Shown: one piece after another, positions 51,867 through 59,714 of the stretch
How positions within the stretch are numbered: the first letter of the stretch is position 1
Layout of the letters: each line of letters begins with the position of its first letter
DNA from: Caballeronia arvi
GTDB lineage: Bacteria; Pseudomonadota; Gammaproteobacteria; Burkholderiales; Burkholderiaceae
Direction of reading: 5' to 3'
Assembly: GCF_001544695.2 (NCBI RefSeq)
Contig: NZ_FCOM02000027.1
Location: 20,129-84,128 of the forward strand
Length of the DNA stretch: 64,000 bases
Notes under the pieces: model-generated
Database searches by the model: none
Told to the model about the DNA's origin: nothing
What the model saw: only the letters and a program-made list of their open reading frames with translations
Position numbers and translations under genes: made by a program

Positions 51867-52652
51867 CTAGGCTGCGTGCATTCGATGGCGAATCTTCTTC
51901 GCGAGCGCTGCTTTCGCGTCGATGGAGTCGACCATGTCGTTGGCTGCGTTCATGAGGCGGCGCAGATCGATACTTGGAATGACGCTGGCGTCCTGAAACA
52001 CGATGATCGAATCGAAGCGTTCGATGTGTAAATCGAGGTGCTGCAAGACGATCGTCGCGACGCGCGCGCGATCCGCATTCGCAATGCCGAAGACGAAGAC
52101 CGGCGTTCGCGAGCCCTTGAGAAAGAAGTCCACTGGATAATCGGCTGCATCGGGGACTTCGGGCGGCAAGTACCGTTGCACGACGTTTTCCGCGCCCACG
52201 ATATCCGCAAGATGAAGCTTGAGATCGTCGAAGAAGGTGGACGCGACTCGCGATTTGCTCCAGCCTCGCAGATCGTTCACACGCAACAGTGCTTGACCGT
52301 AGCGCAGAAGTGAAATGGCGAGCGATTGCTCGTCGGATTCGGCGACGATCTGACCATCGTTGGACAGGCGCGCGCCGTATTCATTGAGCAGCTTGTCTAG
52401 CAGAACGCGACGCGGACCGCGCAGCAGCGCGCTCGGATCCGAGTCGTACGAAACACGCATCAGCGTGCTGCCCGCGTCTTCAATCCGCCAGCCGCCCATC
52501 GCCTGTCTTAGCCAGACGGTCAGATAATCGCCGTCGGGTTCGAGCAGGGGCATCGAAAGACGGAGGGTGTCGCCGTCCTGAGCAACATCGAGTTCGGAGC
52601 ACCACGACTCGCAAAGCAGTCGCTTCACAGCATCGGGCGTATCGAGCAACAT
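51867..52652 (-). CDS. DUF1828/DUF1829 protein of unknown function
   Basis: 261 residues from ATG 52652. The N-terminal half (about 1-105) matches the DUF1828 pattern: WRIEDAGSTLMRVSY, then RRVLLDKLLNEYGARLSNDG and a leucine-rich helix. The C-terminal half (about 130-255) fits DUF1829: FFDDLKLHLADIV, YPVDFFLKG, VFVFGIANADRARVATIVLQ and a final helix. The function is unknown. In my recollection such genes recur in prophages and accessory islands. It starts 1 bp after the stop of the upstream partner gene, so the two are surely cotranscribed. GC is lower than in gltD and the ABC gene on either side. Confidence 0.78.
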   Translation of the reverse strand: MLLDTPDAVKRLLCESWCSELDVAQDGDTLRLSMPLLEPDGDYLTVWLRQAMGGWRIEDAGSTLMRVSYDSDPSALLRGPRRVLLDKLLNEYGARLSNDGQIVAESDEQSLAISLLRYGQALLRVNDLRGWSKSRVASTFFDDLKLHLADIVGAENVVQRYLPPEVPDAADYPVDFFLKGSRTPVFVFGIANADRARVATIVLQHLDLHIERFDSIIVFQDASVIPSIDLRRLMNAANDMVDSIDAKAALAKKIRHRMHAA

Positions 52653-52653
52653 G

Positions 52654-53136
52654 TCAGAACTCAAGTTCGTGTTGAAGTGGATGATAGTCGGGTGAGGCGA
52701 CGCCGCAATCTCTGCACAGACATTCGAACGCGCCTTCGATGGAATTGTAGCCAGACGTCGGCTCGGCGAATCCGTCTGCATCGAAGCCCGCAACGATGTA
52801 TCGCTGCGTGGCGATATGCCGATGACATCCAAACGGAACCTTCGTACGTTCTATGATGTTCCTGTGTGCATGATACGGGCCGTTGTAGCGCGAGAGGATC
52901 AGGACGTCATCGGATGCCCAGACCCGCGCGAGGCCAGCCGAGAATACGCTGCCGTTCGTTACCGAGACGCGTAAGAAGAGTCGATACGCTTGCGTTGCAT
53001 CGCGGGCGTCGTGAAGCATGAAGTTGCGTTCGCGATGTCCGCCTTTCGCCACCCACCGCGCGCGCGGATTGACGATGACCTTCGGGACGCGACGCATGGA
53101 TTCGAGATCGCCGTCTGTCAGTAGCTTTAGATCCAT
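52654..53136 (-). CDS. Unknown histidine-containing partner of the DUF1828 gene
   Basis: 160 residues from ATG 53136 (MDLKLLTDGDLESMRRVPKV); the frame is open for 20 more codons upstream. A basic N-terminal strand region is followed by SRYNGPYHAHRNI and FGCHRHIATQRYI, giving two H-x-H pairs, and a C-terminal Cys pair in ECLCRDCGV. It may belong to the small family often encoded with DUF1828 genes (possibly DUF6978; from memory, not checked). The histidines suggest metal binding or a nuclease-like role, which is inference. About 56% GC by hand count over 52681-52920, compared with 67% (40 of 60 bases) in the one line counted in gltD. Confidence 0.72.
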   Translation of the reverse strand: MDLKLLTDGDLESMRRVPKVIVNPRARWVAKGGHRERNFMLHDARDATQAYRLFLRVSVTNGSVFSAGLARVWASDDVLILSRYNGPYHAHRNIIERTKVPFGCHRHIATQRYIVAGFDADGFAEPTSGYNSIEGAFECLCRDCGVASPDYHPLQHELEF

Positions 53137-53213
53137 CTGCTGCCTTCTTGCCGGTAAGACGCGACAGTCTAGAACGCAAGAAATCGATCGAATCAACCAC
53201 GCTTACAAATAAG

Positions 53214-53250
53214 AAAAACCGCACCGGCGATGGCTCGCGGGTGCGGTTTT
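53214..53250. terminator. Terminator between the accessory pair and the ABC gene
   Basis: AAAACCGCACC (53215-53225) and GGTGCGGTTTT (53240-53250), an 11 bp stem with usable T-runs on either strand. It stops the ABC transporter gene read leftward and isolates the two-gene unit. Confidence 0.85.
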
Positions 53251-53272
53251 CAGCACACGATGGAAGGCAGCC

Positions 53273-55015
53273 TCAAGCCTCCGCCATCGCCCTCTCGATC
53301 TCGATCTTGTAATCATGGAACATCGCCACCGATTCGCGATGCGCCACGCTCAGAATCGCCGCTTTCGGCAACTGCTCCACGAGCGTGTTGTAGATATGCA
53401 GCTCGTTCTCGGCATCGAGCGCGCTGGTGGCTTCATCGAGGAACACGAAATCCGGCTTGTGCAGCAGCACGCGCGCAGCAGCGAGCCTCTGCTGCTCGCC
53501 CGGCGACAGACTCCGCGCCCAATGCGCGCTCTCTTCCAGCCGATCCGCATACGCTTCGAGATTGCACAGACGCAGCACTTCGCGCGATTCTTCGTCGCTG
53601 AACGTTCCGCCGGGCGACGGATACGAAAGTGCCGCGCGCAGCGTGCCGATCGGCAAATAGCTCATCTGCGGGATGAACATCATCTTCGCGTCGACGGGTG
53701 CGTCGATCGTGCCGTCGCCGAATGGCCACAGGCCCGCGAGCGCGCGCATCAACGTGCTCTTGCCCGATCCCGAAGGCCCGACGACCAGCCAGCGCGATCC
53801 CGGCTCGATCGATACGTTCGCCACGCGCGACAGCGGCGTGCCGTTGGGCAATGCAAGCAGAAGTCCGTTCGTCGTGAGCGAAGGCGTGCTCGTGTAGTGC
53901 AGATTGATGCCGCCGTGTTCCGTCGCCGGCGACGTTTCCTCGCGAATATGAGTCGAGCGCATCACGCGCTTGAATTCGCGCAGACGATTCACGGTGGCGC
54001 GCCATTCGACCAGCGTCGAATACGAGTTGATGAACCACGAGAACGAATCGCTGACAGTGCCGAACGCCGATGAAATCTGCATCAGCACGCCGAACGTAAA
54101 CGCGCCGGCGAAGTAGCGCGGCGCGGCGACCATGATCGGAAAGATGATCGCGATCTGTCCGTAGAAGCTCAGCACGAAGGTCATGCGCTTCGTGTACTTC
54201 ATGATGAGCCACCAGTTGTCGCGGATGCGGTGGAAGATCGTCTTCGCGTTGGCCGTCTCGGTCGAGATGCCGTCGTAGAACGCGATCTGCTCGGCGTTCT
54301 CGCGCACGCGGATCAGGCCGAAGCGGAAATCCGCCTCCACCTTCTGCTGCTGATAATTGATCGACACGAGCGGATGCCCGACCTTCTGGATGATGAGCGA
54401 GCCGAGAATCGCGTAGAGCGCGGCGGCCCACACCATGTAGCCGGGAATCGTGATCGGCGTGCCGCCGAGCGAAAACGTCAGCGCGCCCGCGATGGTCCAC
54501 AGAATCGTGATGAAGGTGACCAGCGTGACGAGCGTCGAAAGCAGGTCGAGGGACAGCGAGAGGGTCGTCGTGGCGAAGGACTGCAGGTCGTCGGAGATAC
54601 GCTGGTCGGGGTTGTCGGCGAGGCGATCACGCTCGATCCGGTAGAACGCCTTGTCGCCGAGCCATTGCTCCAGAAACCTGTTGGTGAGCCATTGCCGCCA
54701 GCGGAACGCGAGCATCTGCCGCAGATACCGCCCGTACACCGCAAGCAGGATGTACGCGAACGCGAGGCCCGTGAAGATCAGCAGCAGATGCGGAAAGTCC
54801 TTGACGTTCTTGTTCTGCAGCGCGTTGTAGAAGTCGGCGTTCCAGCTGTTGAGCCGCACGTTGATCCAGACGACCGTCATGTTGATCGCGATGATCGCGA
54901 CGAGCAGCCCCCACGCGACGCCGCGCTCCTCCGACACCCAATAGGGCCTGATTAGACTCCATGCCGACACTTGGTCGGCTTTTTGCTGCGTGTTTTCGGT
55001 ACGAGTGTTGGTCAT
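53273..55015 (-). CDS. ABC transporter with fused SbmA/BacA-like permease and ATPase
   Basis: 580 residues. An N-terminal SbmA/BacA-like membrane domain with six spans (WINVRLNSWNADFYNALQ and RWRQWLTNRFLEQWL are characteristic) is fused to an ATPase domain: Walker A GPSGSGKST, signature LSPGEQQR, Walker B DFVFLDEATSALD and switch His in SVAHRESV. This is the E. coli YddA / mycobacterial Rv1819c type, which import or export vitamin B12, peptides or similar cargo. The substrate is not predictable. ATG 55015 is chosen; longer frames are not conserved-looking. It diverges from the thiamine operon. Confidence 0.88.
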   Translation of the reverse strand: MTNTRTENTQQKADQVSAWSLIRPYWVSEERGVAWGLLVAIIAINMTVVWINVRLNSWNADFYNALQNKNVKDFPHLLLIFTGLAFAYILLAVYGRYLRQMLAFRWRQWLTNRFLEQWLGDKAFYRIERDRLADNPDQRISDDLQSFATTTLSLSLDLLSTLVTLVTFITILWTIAGALTFSLGGTPITIPGYMVWAAALYAILGSLIIQKVGHPLVSINYQQQKVEADFRFGLIRVRENAEQIAFYDGISTETANAKTIFHRIRDNWWLIMKYTKRMTFVLSFYGQIAIIFPIMVAAPRYFAGAFTFGVLMQISSAFGTVSDSFSWFINSYSTLVEWRATVNRLREFKRVMRSTHIREETSPATEHGGINLHYTSTPSLTTNGLLLALPNGTPLSRVANVSIEPGSRWLVVGPSGSGKSTLMRALAGLWPFGDGTIDAPVDAKMMFIPQMSYLPIGTLRAALSYPSPGGTFSDEESREVLRLCNLEAYADRLEESAHWARSLSPGEQQRLAAARVLLHKPDFVFLDEATSALDAENELHIYNTLVEQLPKAAILSVAHRESVAMFHDYKIEIERAMAEA

Positions 55016-55248
55016 GAGCTTCCTGCTGATGCGCTTCGAGGCGCCCGAATTGCGTTCGCGACCGGGCTGGCGCAGCGATTTCCGGCCCGGCAAATTGTTC
55101 CGGGGTTCTCTTAACGCTCACTTAATTTCGCGCGGTGATTCGGCGAACCATGTTCGCGGCATTGTGCCAGAGTGCCGAAGTGCACGATAAAAGCCGGGCA
55201 ATCCCCGTTTGCAGCGGATTCGGCTTTCATGCTTTAATGATCCTCGAC

Positions 55249-55356
55249 GAAACAGGGGTGCTTCGCGCGCATCGACGGCCGGAATGGCAGTCAGCGCGGC
55301 GAGGCTGAGAGAGACCCTTTGCACCCGATCCGGGTAATACCGGCGAGGGAAGTTTC
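55249..55356 (+). promoter_or_regulatory. TPP (thi-box) riboswitch
   Basis: P1 is formed by GAAAC (55249-55253) with GTTTC (55352-55356). Conserved core pieces appear in order: AGGGGTGC, GGCTGAGA, GACCC, TGCACCCGATCCGGGTAATACC (given in two parts, 55320-55341) and GGCGAGGGAAG. Upstream TTGCAG (55209) and TTTAAT (55233) may be the promoter, with an 18 bp spacer. Thiamine pyrophosphate binding should lower expression of thiO-thiS-thiG-thiE downstream. The aptamer ends about 190 nt before thiO, an unusually long expression platform. Confidence 0.95.
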
Positions 55357-55380
55357 CGGAGACCGCGCGCAGCTCGCGCC

Positions 55381-55560
55381 ATGTCCCCAGTCTCTTCCAG
55401 TCCTACCTTTTCCGCCCGGCGCGTTCCATCATGCCGAGCCGGTCTCTCCGCTGATTTCGTCCTTGTGATGTGGCGCCGCGCCAGCATGGTCGAGATCGCG
55501 TACTTCGTCTCCTCGTGCAGCATCGGCGCTTTATGGAGACATCGAATTGAACAGGATTGA
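55381..55560 (+). other. Possible 59-codon leader ORF between TPP aptamer and thiO
   Basis: ATG 55381 opens a frame of 59 residues (MSPVSSSPTFSARRVPSC and on, with MVEIAYFVSSCSIGALW in its second half). It ends at 55560, overlapping the thiO start by 14 nt. No good ribosome-binding site precedes it; GGAG at 55358 is too far. It may be chance or a translational-coupling device. Confidence 0.25.
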
Positions 55561-56686
55561 ACAAGGCGTCGTGCGCCGGCCGGATTTTGCCGTCGTCGGC
55601 GGCGGGCTCGTCGGGCGGCTCGTCGCCTGGCAACTCGCGGGCGCGGGTCATGACGTCGCGCTCTACGAACGCGGCGATGCAGCCGGCACGCAGTCGGCTG
55701 CGTGGGTCGCCGCCGCGATGCTCGCGCCGCTCGCGGAGGCGGCGAGCGCGGAGCCGCTCGTCGTCGGGCTGGGAGCAGCGTCGCTGGAACGCTGGCCGCG
55801 ACTCATCGCGCAATTGCCCGAGCCGGTGTTCTTTCAGCGCAACGGCACGCTCGTCGTCTGGCACGGCGCCGACCGCGCCGAGGCGCCGCTCTTCGAGCGC
55901 CGATTGCGCGCCAATTCGCCGCCCGGTCTGCTCGACGGCGGGTTCGTCAAGCTCGCGGGCGCGCAGGTCGCGCAAGCCGAGCCCGCGCTCGGCACGCGCT
56001 TCCCGCAAGGCTGGCTGCTGCCGAACGAGGGACAGCTCGACAATCGTCAGGCACTCGCCGCGCTCGCGGCCGGGCTCGCCGCGCGCGGCGTGCGCACGCA
56101 CTGGAACACGCCTGTCGATGCGATGCCGGACGCCCGCTGGATCATCGATTGCCGCGGTCTCGGCGGCAAACCAGCGTGGCCCGCGCTGCGCGGCATCCGT
56201 GGCGAAGTCGCGCGCGTGCACGCGCCGGGCATCGGGCTATCGCGACCGGTGCGTCTGCTGCATCCGCGCTATCCGCTCTATATCGCGCCGAAGGAGAACG
56301 ATCTGTACGTGATCGGCGCGACGGAAGTCGAAGGCGAGGACATGTCGCCTGTCAGCGTGCGCTCGGCGCTCGAACTGCTGAGCGCCGCGTTTGCCGTGCA
56401 TCCGGGCTTCGGCGAGGCGCGCATCCTCGAACTGAACGCGCATTGCCGGCCGACGCTCCCGGATCATCGCCCGGCCATCGTCTGGGACGGGGCGCGGACC
56501 TTGCGCGTGAACGGCCTGTACCGGCACGGCTTCATGATCGCGCCCGAAGTCGCGGACAGCGCATGCCAGTTGGCCAACGCGCTCAGTTCGGGCGATATCG
56601 CAAGTCACGATGCCTTTGCGCAATTTCGCGAAACGGCGCGCTGGCCCGAACTGCTGCACGACGAAACCGCCGTCGCCGCGCTCTAG
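55547..56686 (+). CDS. thiO: Glycine oxidase ThiO (FAD-dependent)
   Basis: 379 residues from TTG 55547, 8 nt after GGAG (55535-55538). It oxidises glycine to iminoacetate for the thiazole ring of thiamine. The FAD-binding DFAVVGGGLVGRLVAWQLAG motif is at residues 14-33, followed by LYERGDAAGTQSAAW. The C-terminal NGLYRHGFMIAPEV region carries flavin contacts. First gene of thiOSGE, all under the TPP riboswitch; the start codon is weak, so output may be low. Confidence 0.93.
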   Translation: MNRIEQGVVRRPDFAVVGGGLVGRLVAWQLAGAGHDVALYERGDAAGTQSAAWVAAAMLAPLAEAASAEPLVVGLGAASLERWPRLIAQLPEPVFFQRNGTLVVWHGADRAEAPLFERRLRANSPPGLLDGGFVKLAGAQVAQAEPALGTRFPQGWLLPNEGQLDNRQALAALAAGLAARGVRTHWNTPVDAMPDARWIIDCRGLGGKPAWPALRGIRGEVARVHAPGIGLSRPVRLLHPRYPLYIAPKENDLYVIGATEVEGEDMSPVSVRSALELLSAAFAVHPGFGEARILELNAHCRPTLPDHRPAIVWDGARTLRVNGLYRHGFMIAPEVADSACQLANALSSGDIASHDAFAQFRETARWPELLHDETAVAAL

Positions 56687-56702
56687 TCATCAGGAAAGAA
56701 TC

Positions 56703-56900
56703 ATGAACATCCACATCAATCAACGCGTCTTCGATTTGCCCGACGCCGCCACCGTCAACGAGGCGCTCACCGCGTTCGGCGCGAAGCCGCCGTTCGCCGT
56801 CGCGCTGAACGGCCAGTTCGTCGCGCGCGGCGAGCACGCTACGAAAACGCTCGCTTCCGGCGACAGGCTCGATGTCGTGTCGCCCGTCGCGGGCGGCTGA
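56703..56900 (+). CDS. thiS: Sulfur carrier protein ThiS
   Basis: 65 residues, ubiquitin-like fold ending in the essential Gly-Gly (VVSPVAGG). The C-terminus is thiocarboxylated and delivers sulfur to ThiG. AGGAAAGAATC precedes the ATG. Normal length. It lies 16 bp after thiO. Confidence 0.95.
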   Translation: MNIHINQRVFDLPDAATVNEALTAFGAKPPFAVALNGQFVARGEHATKTLASGDRLDVVSPVAGG

Positions 56901-56923
56901 ATCACGAACCGAAGGATCGAACC

Positions 56924-57730
56924 ATGACCATTCCTACCGCCGACCTTCTCACGCTTTACGGCGAAGCGTTTCCGCGCCGTGTGCTGCTCGGCACGTCGCG
57001 TTATCCGTCGCTGCAATCGCTCTCCGACTCCATCGACGCCGCTCGGCCGGGCATGGTCACGGTCGCGCTGCGCCGCCAGTCGGAGACGGGCGAAGCCGGC
57101 TTCTTCGATGTGCTGAAGCGCCACGGCGTCGCGCTCTTGCCGAATACGGCGGGCTGCCAGAGCGTCGACGAGGTGCTCACGACCGCGCACATGGCGCGCG
57201 AAGTGTTCGAGACGCCGTGGATCAAGCTCGAACTGATCGGCGACGACTACACGCTGCAACCCGACCCGATCGGGCTCGTCGAAGCGGCGTCGAAGCTGAT
57301 CCGCGACGGCTTCAAGGTGCTGCCGTACTGCACGGAAGATCTGGTGATCGGGCGGCGCCTGCTCGATGCCGGCTGCGAGGCGCTGATGCCGTGGGGCGCG
57401 CCGATCGGCACCGGCAAGGGCGTGACGAACCCGTACGGGCTGCGCACGCTGCGCGAGCGGTTGCCGGACGTGCCGCTGATTGTCGATGCGGGTCTCGGCG
57501 TGCCGTCGCACGCGTGTCAGGTGATGGAATGGGGCTTCGACGGCGTGCTGCTCAATACGGCCGTGTCGCAGGCGACGTTTCCCCCGCAGATGGCGCGCGC
57601 GTTTGCGCTCGGCGTCGAAGCGGGGCGCATGGCGTTCCTCGCCGGACCGATGGCCGAGCGCGACAGCGCGCAGGCGAGCACGCCGGTCGTCGGCATGCCG
57701 TTCTGGCATCAGGATGGAGGCGCGGCATGA
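56924..57730 (+). CDS. thiG: Thiazole synthase
   Basis: 268 residues, TIM barrel enzyme that joins DXP, iminoacetate and ThiS thiocarboxylate into the thiazole. The Schiff-base Lys lies in WIKLELIGDDYTL (about residue 105). The phosphate site is MPWGAPIGTGKGVTNP. The C-terminal VIVDAGLGVPSHACQVMEWG-type region is intact. ThiE overlaps the stop (ATGA). Confidence 0.95.
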   Translation: MTIPTADLLTLYGEAFPRRVLLGTSRYPSLQSLSDSIDAARPGMVTVALRRQSETGEAGFFDVLKRHGVALLPNTAGCQSVDEVLTTAHMAREVFETPWIKLELIGDDYTLQPDPIGLVEAASKLIRDGFKVLPYCTEDLVIGRRLLDAGCEALMPWGAPIGTGKGVTNPYGLRTLRERLPDVPLIVDAGLGVPSHACQVMEWGFDGVLLNTAVSQATFPPQMARAFALGVEAGRMAFLAGPMAERDSAQASTPVVGMPFWHQDGGAA

Positions 57731-58800
57731 GTTTGCTGAATCGCGAGGTTTTCTGGCCCCCTGCCGACGAATTGACGGAAGTCGCCGAACGGATTCGCGC
57801 GCGTCTGGGCGAATGGCCCGCAGCCGAGACGCGCTGGCGCGTTTGCCTGACCGTGCCGGAATCGCCGTCGGCGAGTGACCTGATTGTCCTTACTGAACAT
57901 GACGATTCGATCGAAAGCGGAAACGCGGCGGTGCTCGAAGCGCACGGCGGACGCGTTACGCTGCGTCGCGGCGACGAGCATTTCGCGCTGGAAGGCGAAT
58001 GGTCGGATGATTGGCTGGCTGCGCTCGCCGCGTTCCTCGACTGCAATTTCGAGCCGCACGACGCGCTGACGCTCGCGCTCGCCTGGCGCGCCGGCGATGA
58101 AAACAAGGCTGACGCGTGGCCCGTCGATTTCGCGACGTTCCCGCGCGTGGCCGATTTGCCCGCGGCGCCCGAAGGCGGTTTTCCGGCGTGCCCCGACCGT
58201 CTGGGTCTCTATCCGGTGCTGCCGAGCGCCGAATGGGTCGAACGCGTGCTCGATCTCGGCGTACGCACCACGCAATTGCGCCGCAAGTCGGCCGATGCCG
58301 CCGACCTTCAGCGCGAAATCGCACGCTCGGTCGAAGCGGGACGGCGGCACGACGCGCAGCTGTTCATCAACGATCATTGGCGCGAGGCGATCGCGGCGGG
58401 CGCATACGGCGTGCATCTCGGCCAGGAAGACGTGCAGACGGCGGATCTGGGCGCGATCGCGAAGGCTGGTCTGCGGCTCGGTCTGTCGACCCACGGCTAT
58501 TACGAAATGCTGCGCGCGCTGCATTTCAGGCCGAGCTACCTCGCGCTCGGCGCCGTCTTCCCGACGACGACGAAAGTCATGCCGACCAAGCCGCAGGGCC
58601 TCGCCAGGCTCGCCCGTTACGTGCAATTGCTGTCGGGCCGTGTGCCGCTCGTCGCGATCGGGGGTATCGACGCGAAGGTCATGCCTGACGTGCTCGCGAC
58701 AGGTGTCGGGAGTGCCGCGGTCGTGCGCGCCGTGACCGAGGCGCCGGACACGGCATTGGCGGTTTCGTCGCTGCAAAATATGTATACGAGTCAACGGTAA
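57727..58800 (+). CDS. thiE: Thiamine phosphate synthase with long N-terminal extension
   Basis: 357 residues; the ThiE barrel is only the C-terminal 200 or so, starting near residue 158 (RLGLYPVLPSAEWVERVLDL). It contains the diphosphate and metal residues (INDHWREAIAAGAYGVHLGQED, LGAVFPTTTKVMP, AIGGIDAKVMPDVLATG). ThiE couples thiazole phosphate with HMP pyrophosphate. Residues 1-150 form a separate acidic, Trp-rich domain that I do not recognise; long ThiE proteins of this sort occur in Burkholderia relatives. Start overlaps thiG by four bases. Confidence 0.9.
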   Translation: MSLLNREVFWPPADELTEVAERIRARLGEWPAAETRWRVCLTVPESPSASDLIVLTEHDDSIESGNAAVLEAHGGRVTLRRGDEHFALEGEWSDDWLAALAAFLDCNFEPHDALTLALAWRAGDENKADAWPVDFATFPRVADLPAAPEGGFPACPDRLGLYPVLPSAEWVERVLDLGVRTTQLRRKSADAADLQREIARSVEAGRRHDAQLFINDHWREAIAAGAYGVHLGQEDVQTADLGAIAKAGLRLGLSTHGYYEMLRALHFRPSYLALGAVFPTTTKVMPTKPQGLARLARYVQLLSGRVPLVAIGGIDAKVMPDVLATGVGSAAVVRAVTEAPDTALAVSSLQNMYTSQR

Positions 58801-58858
58801 AATTTCTGAAATGTAAGGAAGCCCCGGACTAGGCAAAGCACCGATTGCGCGCAGGCCC

Positions 58859-58864
58859 TATAAT
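58859..58864 (+). promoter_or_regulatory. -10 element of the mla operon
   Basis: A consensus TATAAT 35 bp before the mlaF GTG. The -35 is unclear. The context CCCTATAAT is the same as at 63181-63189. Confidence 0.5.
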
Positions 58865-58898
58865 TCCGCCTCTTGCGTCAACGGAATTCTCTTACCCA

Positions 58899-59714
58899 GT
58901 GCCTGCTTCCTCCGAGACTCTGCTGGAGCTACGCGACGTCGATTTTGGCTACGGCGACCGGCTCGTTCTGTCGAACCTGAACATGCGTTTCACGCGTGGG
59001 CAGGTCGTCGCGGTCATGGGCGGCTCCGGCTGCGGCAAGACCACGACCTTGCGCCTCGTCGGCGGCCTCGTGAAAGCGAGTCGCGGCCAGGTGCTGTTCG
59101 GCGGACAGGACGTCGGCAAGCAGACGCGCGAAGGTCTGTACACGCTGCGCCGCAAGATGGGCATGCTGTTTCAATTCGGCGCACTGTTCACGGACCAGAC
59201 CGTGTTCGAAAACGTGGCGTTCCCGCTGCGCGAACATACGGATTTACCGGAAGCGCTGATCCGCGACCTCGTGCTGATGAAGCTCAACGCGGTCGGATTG
59301 CGCGGCGCGCGTGATCTTGCGCCGTCGGAAATTTCCGGCGGCATGGCGCGCCGCGTCGCGCTCGCCCGCGCCATCGCGCTCGATCCCGAACTGATGATGT
59401 ACGACGAGCCGTTCGCCGGTCTCGATCCGATTTCGCTCGGCATCACCGCGCAACTCATCCGCACGATCAACGACGCGCTCGGCGCAACCTCCATTCTCGT
59501 CACGCACGACGTGCCCGAATCGTTCGCGATCGCCGACTACGTGTATTTCATCGCCAACGGCGGCATTCACGCCGAAGGCACGCCGGCGCAACTGCGGGCA
59601 TCGGAAGACCCGACCGTGCGTCAGTTCATCGACGGCACGCCGGATGGCCCCTTCAAATTCCACTACGCGAGCACGCCGCTCGCTGCGGATTTCGGCATCG
59701 GAGGGCAGGCATGA
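58899..59714 (+). CDS. mlaF: Phospholipid ABC transporter ATPase MlaF
   Basis: 271 residues from GTG 58899; upstream in-frame starts would place the start at or before the -10. MlaF powers the MlaFEDB complex, which moves phospholipids between inner and outer membranes to keep outer-leaflet asymmetry. Walker A GGSGCGKTT (about residues 41-49), Q-loop FQFGALFTD, signature ISGGMARR, Walker B LMMYDEPFAGLD. No clear Shine-Dalgarno is seen. The start codon and weak RBS are the least certain part. Confidence 0.93.
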   Translation: MPASSETLLELRDVDFGYGDRLVLSNLNMRFTRGQVVAVMGGSGCGKTTTLRLVGGLVKASRGQVLFGGQDVGKQTREGLYTLRRKMGMLFQFGALFTDQTVFENVAFPLREHTDLPEALIRDLVLMKLNAVGLRGARDLAPSEISGGMARRVALARAIALDPELMMYDEPFAGLDPISLGITAQLIRTINDALGATSILVTHDVPESFAIADYVYFIANGGIHAEGTPAQLRASEDPTVRQFIDGTPDGPFKFHYASTPLAADFGIGGQA

